Assembly: GCA_030598645.1 (NCBI GenBank)
Contig: JAUVPN010000206.1
Location: 1 to 5,141 of the forward strand
Source of the DNA: Hyphomicrobium sp.
Lineage (GTDB): Bacteria; Pseudomonadota; Alphaproteobacteria; Rhizobiales; Hyphomicrobiaceae
Length of the DNA: 5,141 nt
Direction of reading: 5' to 3'
The translations under genes were made by a program, and so were the position numbers. Below the pieces are notes generated by a model. It had not been told where the DNA came from. It did not search any database and saw nothing but the letters and a program-made list of their open reading frames with translations. Positions 1-5,141 of this stretch are shown piece after piece (the first letter of the stretch is position 1; each line of letters starts with the position of its first letter).

Positions 1-27
1 ACCTATGCTCGACCTCAGGAATGCCAT
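1..27 (-). CDS. 5' end of a further gene, possibly a GNAT-family N-acetyltransferase (partial)
   Basis: Only nine codons are visible before the window edge, reading MAFLRSSIG from an ATG at 27-25. The start was chosen because AGGGGAG at 39-33 sits 5 nt upstream, an ideal Shine-Dalgarno distance. An overlapping ATG at 31-29 in another frame (MNGIPEVEHR) also stays open to the edge, but its ribosome site would be only 1 nt away. The gene would begin 18 nt after the M16 peptidase stop on the same strand, so it is probably co-transcribed with it. In many Hyphomicrobiales the gene after this M16 peptidase encodes a RimJ-like GNAT acetyltransferase with a similar short N-terminus. That identity comes from neighbourhood knowledge and a few residues, not from any visible domain. 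Confidence 0.4.
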
Positions 28-32
28 TCATG

Positions 33-39
33 CTCCCCT
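33..39 (-). promoter_or_regulatory. Shine-Dalgarno of the partial downstream gene
   Basis: AGGGGAG read on the minus strand lies 5 nt before the ATG at 27 and 1 nt before the alternative ATG at 31. The spacing decides in favour of the start at 27. Confidence 0.5.
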
Positions 40-45
40 GAAGGG

Positions 46-1311
46 CTAAAGTCCCGCGATGCCCTCTGCATAGAGTGCATGATTCTGCGAGTTGCGGCCA
101 CTGCCGACGACCGCAATCGAGGGCACGTTTTCTGCAATATGCGCCGCAAAGTCACGAACTAGCTCCGGTGTTACATCATCGACCTTCTGCATAAGCTCGC
201 CATTAGAAAGTATGCGGCCATGGCTCAACAGGTGCCGTGCCATTTGCTCGCCGCGAGCAGAACAGCTTTCCAGCGCCATCAAGAGGCCCGCTTTGAGCTG
301 AGCTTTTGAGCGCAATATTTCTGAGTCAGTCGGCACCTTATCGGCAGCGCGCCTCATCTCGATGGCGACCACGTCGATGAGCTCGATCATCATGTCTGAT
401 CCCGTTGCTGCATGTATCCCGAGCAATCCCGCATCTTTTAGCCCCCACGCAGTGGAGTAGATCGAATAACAAAGGCCGCGCTTCTCGCGTGCCTCTTGGA
501 AAAGGCGTGAGGACATGCCCCCCCCCAACAATCCGGAGAATACTTGGGCCGTGAAAAACGCATCCTCTCGGTAGGAGGGCCCCGAAAAGCCAATCAGGAG
601 GTGGCTCTGTTCGAACGACTTTTCCGACGTGCGGGTGCCGCCCACGTAAGTAATTGGCCCATCGCCCTTAATTTTACCGCCACTGAGCCCGCCGAATAGG
701 GCCTCAGCGTGGCGAACGAAGGCGTTATGCTCAACTGCACCAGCGGCGGAAATTACCATGTTTTCAGCTAGATAGTGATTGGCAAGAAAGCCCTCAAGGT
801 CGCGGGCTGTCAAGCTCCTAACGCTGTCAGGCGTGCCCAGGATCGGCCGACCAGCAGGTTGCTGGGGAAAAGCTGCCTCGTGCAAGAGATCGTAAGCGAC
901 GTCATCGGGGCTATCGCGCGTTGCTGCAATCTCCTGGAGGATCACTTGACGCTCACCCTCTAGCTCTGCTGTCCCAAAGGCCGCGTTCATCAAAATATCA
1001 GCGATGAGACCGAGTGCTACACCCTCATCACCCTTCAGAACGCGCGCGTAATACGCCGTCGACTCCAAGCTGGTGGCAGCATTCAGTTCGCCGCCGACGC
1101 TTTCGATTTCTTCGGCAATTTGTCGCGCGCTGCGATGTTGCGTGCCCTTGAAAGCCATATGCTCGAGGAAATGCGAGATGCCGTGCTCCCGCTCTGACTC
1201 GTGACGGGCACCGACGGCAACCCACAAGCCTAGCGACACAGTCTCCAGATGGGGCATGCTCTGCGTGGCGACCCTTAGCCCATTGGAAAGCGTCGATACT
1301 TCTGGCGTCAT
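46..1311 (-). CDS. M16 family zinc metallopeptidase (mitochondrial processing peptidase beta-like / PqqL-type)
   Basis: This 421-residue protein is a complete bacterial M16B peptidase. The inverted zinc motif HxxEH is HFLEH at residues 47-51 (H47 and H51 as ligands, E50 catalytic). The third ligand is E127 in LQEIA, 76 residues after H51, the spacing expected for the family. The C-terminal half is the inactive repeat domain and carries the conserved block GGGMSSRLFQEAREKRGLCYS (about 263-283), with the R278/Y282 substrate-binding pair. Length matches the family, and there is no signal peptide or membrane segment, so it is probably cytoplasmic. M16B enzymes cleave peptides inside a clamshell chamber; the physiological substrate in alphaproteobacteria is not established. 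The ATG overlaps the thrC stop as ATGA, and AAGGAG at 1322-1317 lies 5 nt upstream inside thrC, so translation is probably coupled. Family assignment is firm; specific function is open. Confidence 0.95.
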   Translation of the reverse strand: MTPEVSTLSNGLRVATQSMPHLETVSLGLWVAVGARHESEREHGISHFLEHMAFKGTQHRSARQIAEEIESVGGELNAATSLESTAYYARVLKGDEGVALGLIADILMNAAFGTAELEGERQVILQEIAATRDSPDDVAYDLLHEAAFPQQPAGRPILGTPDSVRSLTARDLEGFLANHYLAENMVISAAGAVEHNAFVRHAEALFGGLSGGKIKGDGPITYVGGTRTSEKSFEQSHLLIGFSGPSYREDAFFTAQVFSGLLGGGMSSRLFQEAREKRGLCYSIYSTAWGLKDAGLLGIHAATGSDMMIELIDVVAIEMRRAADKVPTDSEILRSKAQLKAGLLMALESCSARGEQMARHLLSHGRILSNGELMQKVDDVTPELVRDFAAHIAENVPSIAVVGSGRNSQNHALYAEGIAGL

Positions 1312-2714
1312 CCGCGCTCCTTAATCGTCGCGCGGGATCGCGCCTCTACATGGCGCTCGATGGCGACGAGGTTGTTATCGATTGTATCGAACCGTTCCTT
1401 ATCCGTGACAAGGCCGCTCAATCGTTCTGGAAGCACGGGATGCTCGCCTGTAATCTCTCTAATGGCGTCCGGAAATTTGGCAGGGCTTGCCGTTGCCAAT
1501 ACTATCTGCGGGACATCTCCTTTGAGTACCCGCTCCGCAGCGATAACGCCGCAAGCGGTATGAGGATCTACTAGGTAGCTGCATTTGTCCCGAACGCGGC
1601 AGATAGCAGCGGCCACATCGTCCTCATTGGCTGCCGCTGCAACAAAGTCTTCGTGCATGACGTCCATAAGCGGGCCTAACTCGAAGCCGCGCGTTTCTTT
1701 AAGCGATCGCATCATATTACGGATAAGCTCGGCATCGCGGCCCGATGCTTCAAACAGATAGCGCTCAAAATTCGAAGAAACTTGAATATCCATCGATGGC
1801 GATGTGGTGGCGACGACGTCGCGCATCTTATAGGCGCCGCTCGCCAGCGTCCGCGGTAGGATATCGTTGACGTTGGACGCAATCGCAAGCTGAGCAATGG
1901 GAAGCCCCATACGTTTGGCGACATAACCTGCAAAAATATCACCGAAATTCCCAGTTGGCACTGCGAACGAGACCGGCCGGTGTGGGGCGCCGAGCGCCAC
2001 GGCAGCCACGAAGTAGTAGGACACTTGCCCGGCGATGCGCGCCCAGTTGATGGAGTTTACGCCAGAAAGGCCAACCCGGTCGCGAAAGGCATGATCATTG
2101 AACATCGCCTTCACGAGCGCTTGGCAATCATCAAACGTCCCGCGAACCGCAACGGCGTGCACGTTGTCATCCTTGGGCGTCGTCATCATGCGCCGCTGCA
2201 CATCGGATACCCGTCCCTCGGGAAATAGGATGACCACGTCCACGCGTTGAGAGCCGCGGAAAGCCTCGATGGCGGCACCGCCGGTATCGCCAGACGTGGC
2301 GCCAATGATTGTCGCTCGCTGACCGCGTTTGGCGAGAACGTGATCTATCAGTGGCGCAAGCAGCAGCATAGCCACGTCTTTGAAGGCGAGCGTTGGCCCA
2401 TGGAAGAGTTCTAGCACCCACCGATTCTCGGCGATCTGGGTGAGTGGCGTCACGTTCGGATGGTCAAACCGCGCGTACGCATCCCTCGCCATCTGCGTTA
2501 GATCGGCCCGCGATATTGAGCTGCCGATGAAGGGCAAGACGACCTCGACGGCGACCTCTGAGAACGATTTGCCCGCAAAAGATGCAATCATTTCCGGCGA
2601 TAGTACGGGCCAGGTCTGCGGCACAAAGAGGCCGCCGTCGCGCGCCAACCCCGCCAGTAGCACGTTCTCAAAGTCGAGCGGCTGTGCTTCACCTCTGGTC
2701 GAGATGTAATTCAA
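1308..2714 (-). CDS. thrC: Threonine synthase
   Basis: ThrC converts O-phospho-L-homoserine and water to L-threonine and phosphate, the last step of threonine biosynthesis, using pyridoxal phosphate in the cytoplasm. The 468-residue product has the Thr_synth_N domain first (MNYISTRGEA... GLARDGGLFVP, about 1-80). The PLP-binding lysine is K112 in GPTLAFKDVAM, and the fold-type II phosphate-binding loop SGDTGGA lies near residue 141. VPTGNFGDIFAGY (about 252-264) and NSINWARIAGQ (about 220-230) are typical. The usual TAHPAKF motif reads TASPAKF here (S410). Length is normal for the long proteobacterial form. The start is TTG: no ATG or GTG occurs between it and the in-frame stop at 2765-2763, the N-terminus aligns with the usual M(K/N)YISTRG, and GAGG lies 9 nt upstream. 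SURF1 ends 119 nt before it; the M16 gene overlaps its stop by 4 nt. Confidence 0.97.
   Translation of the reverse strand: MNYISTRGEAQPLDFENVLLAGLARDGGLFVPQTWPVLSPEMIASFAGKSFSEVAVEVVLPFIGSSISRADLTQMARDAYARFDHPNVTPLTQIAENRWVLELFHGPTLAFKDVAMLLLAPLIDHVLAKRGQRATIIGATSGDTGGAAIEAFRGSQRVDVVILFPEGRVSDVQRRMMTTPKDDNVHAVAVRGTFDDCQALVKAMFNDHAFRDRVGLSGVNSINWARIAGQVSYYFVAAVALGAPHRPVSFAVPTGNFGDIFAGYVAKRMGLPIAQLAIASNVNDILPRTLASGAYKMRDVVATTSPSMDIQVSSNFERYLFEASGRDAELIRNMMRSLKETRGFELGPLMDVMHEDFVAAAANEDDVAAAICRVRDKCSYLVDPHTACGVIAAERVLKGDVPQIVLATASPAKFPDAIREITGEHPVLPERLSGLVTDKERFDTIDNNLVAIERHVEARSRATIKERG
1317..1322 (-). promoter_or_regulatory. Shine-Dalgarno of the M16 peptidase, inside thrC
   Basis: AAGGAG on the minus strand lies 5 nt before the M16 ATG and within the last codons of thrC. 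Together with the ATGA overlap it suggests termination-reinitiation coupling. Confidence 0.8.
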
Positions 2715-2723
2715 ACGGCGTGG

Positions 2724-2727
2724 CCTC
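2724..2727 (-). promoter_or_regulatory. Shine-Dalgarno supporting the TTG start of thrC
   Basis: GAGG on the minus strand lies 9 nt upstream of TTG 2714-2712, with a weaker AGGA at 2734-2731. It is the best available support for initiation at TTG, because the frame has no other standard start before the upstream stop. Confidence 0.55.
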
Positions 2728-2787
2728 GTTTCCTGGCAAATCTCAATGTTTGGCCCGGCACACTAGTGCGCGCCCGCATTGGGAACA

Positions 2788-2799
2788 AGCAAGCTTGCT
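2788..2799. repeat. 12-bp perfect palindrome in the SURF1-thrC gap
   Basis: AGCAAGCTTGCT is identical to its reverse complement. Flanking bases do not extend the symmetry. It could be a dimeric-regulator site or chance, and there is no T-tract to make it a terminator. Confidence 0.35.
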
Positions 2800-2833
2800 C
2801 CTGCCAGACTACGCAAATCGACCACATCGGCCG

Positions 2834-3577
2834 TCAGCCGACTGTACGGCGCCAGCGGGAGGCGGCATAAGCTACGAAAACAGCAATCAGCGCCGCAGCC
2901 AGGCCGTACCAGGTGATGGCGTACTCCAGGTGACGATTAGGTAGATGGAGCCGCGTGACGCCGCCCTTGGGCCAACCACCCGGCGTGCGTGGCTCGGTCT
3001 CCGCATCAATGAAAAATGGAACGATCCGCAGTGCGTTCGTAGCGAACACGGACGCCGCCATGGCATCTAAATCGCGCCAGTACCACAAATTGTCCGCAAG
3101 ATTGTTTTCCGGAGTGAATATGCCGGGCACTTGAGGACGGCGCACGAGCCCAACGATCTCCACAACACCAGCGACCTGACCCGCTAGACGCGTCGTGGCA
3201 TCTTTGAGTTCTGAGGGAACGATGCCGCGATTTACGAAAAGGATGCTGCCGTCGGCAAGCCGGAGCGGAGTAAAAACGTGATAGCCGGCACCATATGTTG
3301 AATCGAATGCAAAAAGATGGCGTTCATTATTGTGCAGGAACTGCCCCTCGGCTTTAACCCGCAAATACTCAACGTCATTGCCCGCGCGTTTTAATTGTTC
3401 AGCTCGCGTCAGCGCCACTGGCTCACCGTGCGCACGCTCCGAAATGTCGGTCAGCAATGCTTGCTTCCATACCAGCCGCTGCATCTGCCAAGTGCCAAGG
3501 CCAATCAGGATTGCAAGACCCGCTATCGTCATGATGGTCGGCCATAGGAGGCCTTTGGACTTGATTAGGGTCAACAT
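2834..3577 (-). CDS. SURF1 family cytochrome c oxidase assembly protein
   Basis: SURF1 (Shy1 in yeast) helps insert or stabilise heme a in subunit I of aa3-type oxidase and sits in the inner membrane. Counting from the ATG at 3577 the protein has 247 residues. A first membrane helix (about 11-28) ends in the signature GTWQMQRLVWK (28-38), a periplasmic domain follows with YLRVKAEGQFL (71-81) and LFVNRGIVP (113-121), and HLEYAITWYGLA (216-227) leads into the second helix (about 219-238). The tail is short and basic (SRWRR). This two-helix hairpin layout and the length are normal for the family. The start is uncertain: the frame stays open to GTG at 3592 and TTG at 3598. The ATG was chosen because its 8-residue lead before GLLWP resembles homologues, and GGGGGTG at 3596-3590 can pair with anti-SD at a long distance. 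AGG at 3603-3601 would suit GTG 3592 instead. It follows DUF983 by 27 nt or less. Confidence 0.93.
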   Translation of the reverse strand: MLTLIKSKGLLWPTIMTIAGLAILIGLGTWQMQRLVWKQALLTDISERAHGEPVALTRAEQLKRAGNDVEYLRVKAEGQFLHNNERHLFAFDSTYGAGYHVFTPLRLADGSILFVNRGIVPSELKDATTRLAGQVAGVVEIVGLVRRPQVPGIFTPENNLADNLWYWRDLDAMAASVFATNALRIVPFFIDAETEPRTPGGWPKGGVTRLHLPNRHLEYAITWYGLAAALIAVFVAYAASRWRRTVG

Positions 3578-3604
3578 CTTGTTGGATCGCACCCCCAACG
3601 CCTG

Positions 3605-3976
3605 TCAGTCTTGGGCAAGGCGACCCTCCTCAGCCTTGTTCTTGTACTGCAGCGCGATAAGCAGCGCTTTGAGGAAACGTAGAAGGCCGAGTGCGAACAG
3701 CGGTGTAAAAGCGCCCCAAAGCACAACGTGCACCCAAACCGTGGGCTCATAAGTGAACTCTACGTAAAGCGCTAGTCCGAGGACCAGAAAACCGAGAATA
3801 AAGATCGCGAAGACGGCCGGGCCATCGCCAGAGTCAACGAAGCGATAGTTGAGCCCGCATTTTTCGCAATCTTCTCGGAGTTCAAGCACGTTTTTGAAGA
3901 GTTGCCCTTTGCCGCACTTGGGGCATCGTGCAAGCAACCCTGCGTAAATTGGTGAAACGGCGTTCGATTCAGTCAA
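3605..3976 (-). CDS. DUF983 small membrane protein with two CxxC pairs
   Basis: From TTG at 3976 the product has 123 residues and reads MTESNAVSPIYAGLLARC at its start, much like other DUF983 proteins of 120-130 residues. Two cysteine pairs, C18/C21 (CPKC) and C37/C40 (CEKC), look like a zinc ribbon before the membrane part. The conserved DSGDGPAVF (48-56) opens the first helix (about 53-74), and a second helix spans about 80-100. The basic tail LQYKNKAEEGRL is also typical. The molecular function is unknown. Genes of this family often sit between coxC and surf1, which suggests a role near cytochrome oxidase biogenesis, but that is inference. The frame is open back to TTG 4129, but the extra 50 residues do not resemble the family. 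GGGAG at 3990-3986 lies 9 nt before TTG 3976 (6 nt before TTG 3979), supporting the short form. Confidence 0.9.
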   Translation of the reverse strand: MTESNAVSPIYAGLLARCPKCGKGQLFKNVLELREDCEKCGLNYRFVDSGDGPAVFAIFILGFLVLGLALYVEFTYEPTVWVHVVLWGAFTPLFALGLLRFLKALLIALQYKNKAEEGRLAQD

Positions 3977-3985
3977 CAAAAAGGG

Positions 3986-3990
3986 CTCCC
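3986..3990 (-). promoter_or_regulatory. Shine-Dalgarno that decides the DUF983 start
   Basis: GGGAG on the minus strand lies 9 nt before TTG 3976-3974 and 6 nt before the adjacent TTG 3979-3977. Either makes a protein of normal family length, unlike the upstream open frame from 4129. Confidence 0.55.
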
Positions 3991-4100
3991 AGAACCGCAC
4001 TGCGAGGCCGATAAATGGGCACCTCCAAATATGCGGAACAGCATTGGTAGCAGTTACCACAGCGTAACCGCGGGCGACAGTTCGGCCCCCTCGGAATACA

Positions 4101-4128
4101 TGTGGGGCGACCATCGGGCCGCCCCACA
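4101..4128 (-). other. Strong RNA hairpin downstream of ctaE
   Basis: TGTGGGGCG at 4101-4109 pairs perfectly with CGCCCCACA at 4120-4128. After one A/C mismatch (4110/4119), CC 4111-4112 can pair with GG 4117-4118, leaving a 4-nt ATCG loop. It begins about 40 nt after the ctaE stop. No T-tract follows on either strand, so it is not a classical intrinsic terminator. More likely roles are 3'-end protection of the ctaE message, a processing site, or a Rho-associated end. The structure is seen directly; the role is inferred. Confidence 0.6.
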
Positions 4129-4134
4129 ATTATA
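4129..4134 (-). promoter_or_regulatory. TATAAT hexamer, possible -10 element
   Basis: A perfect TATAAT reads on the minus strand within GTTATAATTG, just before the hairpin. At 16-18 nt upstream the hexamers are CCTCCG, ACCTCC and GACCTC, none resembling TTGACA, so a sigma-70 promoter for DUF983-SURF1 is only a possibility. Confidence 0.2.
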
Positions 4135-4167
4135 ACTGCTTCTCCTCATTCGGAGGTCTGCGTCTGC

Positions 4168-5130
4168 TTAGTGAGTGCCAACGCCACCTGGGTTCGGCCC
4201 TGCTCCCCAAACGTAAATTGCCGCGAATAGGAATAACCAGACGACGTCGACAAAATGCCAATACCAAGCTGCGGCCTCAAAGCCGAAGTGCCCTTTGGGC
4301 GTAAAGTGGCCCCAGAGAGCGCGAATGAGGCAAATGAGCAGGAAGATTGTGCCGATAATAACGTGAGCGCCGTGGAAACCCGTCGCCATGAAAAACGTCG
4401 AACCGTAAATATGGCCCGCGTAGCTGAAGGCGGCGTGAAGGTACTCATAGGCCTGGAAGCCCGTAAAGATGAGACCAAGAATAACAGTTAGGATGAGGCC
4501 GAGCACGAGGCCGCGACGGTCATCCTTCAAAAGCGCATAATGCGCCCACGTCGCGGTGACACCTGACGTCAATAGGATGAGAGTGTTGAGTAACGGAATG
4601 CCCCACGGATCAAACGTATGCTCAAACACACCCGGTGTGGCATCGCCGTTCGCAGGGATGATGACCCCAGTCCCGTCGGCCGGGGCCGGCGGCCAGTGAC
4701 CACCTGTGAGCTGGTCACGCATGACCATACCGACAACATCGTCCGTATTGAGTAAGTCGTTAACACCCGCAGGGAATAGCGACGCATCGAAGTACGCCCA
4801 GAACCAGGCGACGAAAAACATCACCTCAGAAGCGATAAAAAGGATCATCCCGTAGCGGAAGTGAAGCTGGACCACCGGCGTGTGATCGCCTGCGTTCGCC
4901 TCACGAATGACGTCGCGCCACCAGAAATAAGCACTCAGCGCGACGCCGATAAATCCGAGGATGAAGTACCACGGTCCGCTGACGCCGAACAAACCAGAGC
5001 CGCCACCTAAGGTACGCATCCAGATTATGAGCCCGATGGCCATTACCAACGCCGAAATCGAGGCCGTGATCGGCCAGGGACTCGGATTGACGAGATGATA
5101 ATCGTGTTCTTTCACGTGCGTCGCAGCCAT
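4168..5130 (-). CDS. ctaE: Cytochrome c oxidase subunit III (aa3-type)
   Basis: Subunit III of the heme-copper oxidase that reduces oxygen with electrons from cytochrome c; it carries no metal but stabilises subunit I and the proton-uptake path. The 320-residue protein shows seven membrane helices at about 21-39, 51-71, 93-114, 176-198, 207-225, 245-270 and 288-310. FIASEVMFFVAWFWAYFD (98-115) holds E102, the equivalent of the DCCD-reactive glutamate. FMATGFHGAHVIIGT (247-261) and WYWHFVDVVWLFLF (289-302) are family signatures. The loop between helices 3 and 4 (about 120-175) is longer than I expect for alphaproteobacteria, which probably explains the length above the usual 260-295. The ATG is preceded by GGAG at 5140-5137, 6 nt away. 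Upstream, outside the window, ctaG and other cox genes would be usual. Also called coxC. Confidence 0.97.
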   Translation of the reverse strand: MAATHVKEHDYHLVNPSPWPITASISALVMAIGLIIWMRTLGGGSGLFGVSGPWYFILGFIGVALSAYFWWRDVIREANAGDHTPVVQLHFRYGMILFIASEVMFFVAWFWAYFDASLFPAGVNDLLNTDDVVGMVMRDQLTGGHWPPAPADGTGVIIPANGDATPGVFEHTFDPWGIPLLNTLILLTSGVTATWAHYALLKDDRRGLVLGLILTVILGLIFTGFQAYEYLHAAFSYAGHIYGSTFFMATGFHGAHVIIGTIFLLICLIRALWGHFTPKGHFGFEAAAWYWHFVDVVWLFLFAAIYVWGAGPNPGGVGTH

Positions 5131-5136
5131 AGTCTT

Positions 5137-5140
5137 CTCC
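5137..5140 (-). promoter_or_regulatory. Shine-Dalgarno of ctaE
   Basis: GGAG on the minus strand lies 6 nt before the ATG at 5130-5128, at the very edge of the window, and fixes the ctaE start. Anything further upstream is not visible. Confidence 0.75.
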
Positions 5141-5141
5141 C

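Larger units (their letters stand above)
2715..2833 (-). other. Intergenic gap between SURF1 and thrC
   Basis: These 119 nt carry no gene that I can support. They hold the thrC ribosome site and two short perfect palindromes, AGCAAGCTTGCT at 2788-2799 and CACTAGTG at 2761-2768. Neither is followed by a T-tract, so neither looks like an intrinsic terminator. A loose promoter guess on the minus strand (TTGTTC, 17 nt, TAGTGT) is too far from consensus to annotate. Whether thrC has its own promoter cannot be decided from sequence. Confidence 0.5.
3977..4167 (-). other. Leader / intergenic region between ctaE and DUF983
   Basis: About 190 nt separate the ctaE stop from the preferred DUF983 start. 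In minus-strand order they contain a tandem hexamer GCAGAC GCAGAC right after the stop (4167-4156), GAGGAG at 4147-4142, TATAAT at 4134-4129, a strong hairpin at 4128-4101, a weak 5-bp hairpin (GTTAC/GTAAC, 4053-4068), an isolated GGAGGT at 4026-4021, and the DUF983 ribosome site. The open frame through it gives a sequence unlike any family I recognise. It may be a leader with a promoter or an mRNA-processing structure separating ctaE from the downstream genes. Confidence 0.5.

Noticed and set aside
92..301. Plus-strand open frame opposite the M16 gene
   Set aside because: It lies wholly antisense to a clear conserved protein, has no recognisable domain, and shows arginine/serine-rich shadow composition.
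1980..2944. Several plus-strand open frames opposite thrC and SURF1
   Set aside because: They overlap confirmed coding sequence on the other strand, carry no family motifs, and are explained as reverse-frame shadows of GC-rich genes.
4010..4047. Short leader peptide starting at ATG in ACCAATGCTG (about 23 codons to TGA) over the GGAGGT
   Set aside because: It has no ribosome site before the ATG, and the composition shows no run of a regulatory amino acid or other attenuator sign.
4101..4128. Hairpin as a Rho-independent terminator
   Set aside because: The stem is strong enough, but the sequence after it on the minus strand (TGTATTCCGAGG) is not a T-tract, and the plus-strand side also lacks one.
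4146..4478. 110-residue minus-strand frame overlapping the end of ctaE
   Set aside because: It is out of frame with CtaE, which is clearly coding there, and the serine/arginine-rich translation has no recognisable feature.
1..5141. A mobile, defence or biosynthetic novelty
   Set aside because: All five complete genes belong to known families in a common alphaproteobacterial order, with no transposase, integrase, direct-repeat array or compositional break visible.

Overview
The window reads as a chromosomal stretch of an alphaproteobacterium, most likely Hyphomicrobiales (Rhizobiales) or a close relative. This rests on protein style, such as the CtaE SEVMFF and WYWHFVDVVW segments and the DUF983 and SURF1 sequences. 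It also rests on the gene order coxC/ctaE - DUF983 - SURF1 - thrC - M16 peptidase - probable GNAT acetyltransferase, a familiar neighbourhood in that group. No database search was run, so the taxonomic placement is inference.

Every gene lies on the minus strand, so transcription runs from high to low coordinates. (1) 5130-4168: ctaE, cytochrome c oxidase subunit III, complete with its own Shine-Dalgarno. (2) 4167-3977: about 190 nt with no convincing gene. It holds a TATAAT hexamer, a strong 9-bp hairpin and a start-less GGAGGT. (3) 3976-3605: a small DUF983 membrane protein with two CxxC pairs; its likely start is TTG, about 50 residues inside the longest open frame. (4) 3577-2834 (start ambiguous up to 3598): SURF1, a cytochrome oxidase assembly factor. 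(5) 2833-2715: a 119-nt gap with two short palindromes and no clear terminator. (6) 2714-1308: thrC, threonine synthase, with a TTG start. (7) 1311-46: an M16 zinc metallopeptidase whose ATG overlaps the thrC stop by 4 nt (ATGA). (8) 27-1: the first nine codons of another gene, possibly a GNAT acetyltransferase.

Functionally the right half is cytochrome aa3 oxidase work: CtaE is a core subunit, SURF1 helps its assembly, and DUF983 is an uncharacterised membrane companion. The left half is threonine biosynthesis translationally coupled to a processing-type M16 peptidase. Nothing links the halves biochemically beyond co-orientation and conserved neighbourhood.

I see no mobile element, CRISPR array, tRNA/rRNA, phage gene or defence gene, and no convincing new system. 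The points worth a second look are the run of non-ATG starts, the hairpin-bearing leader between ctaE and DUF983, a nine-G tract inside the M16 gene, a long loop in CtaE, and a substitution in a usually conserved threonine synthase motif.
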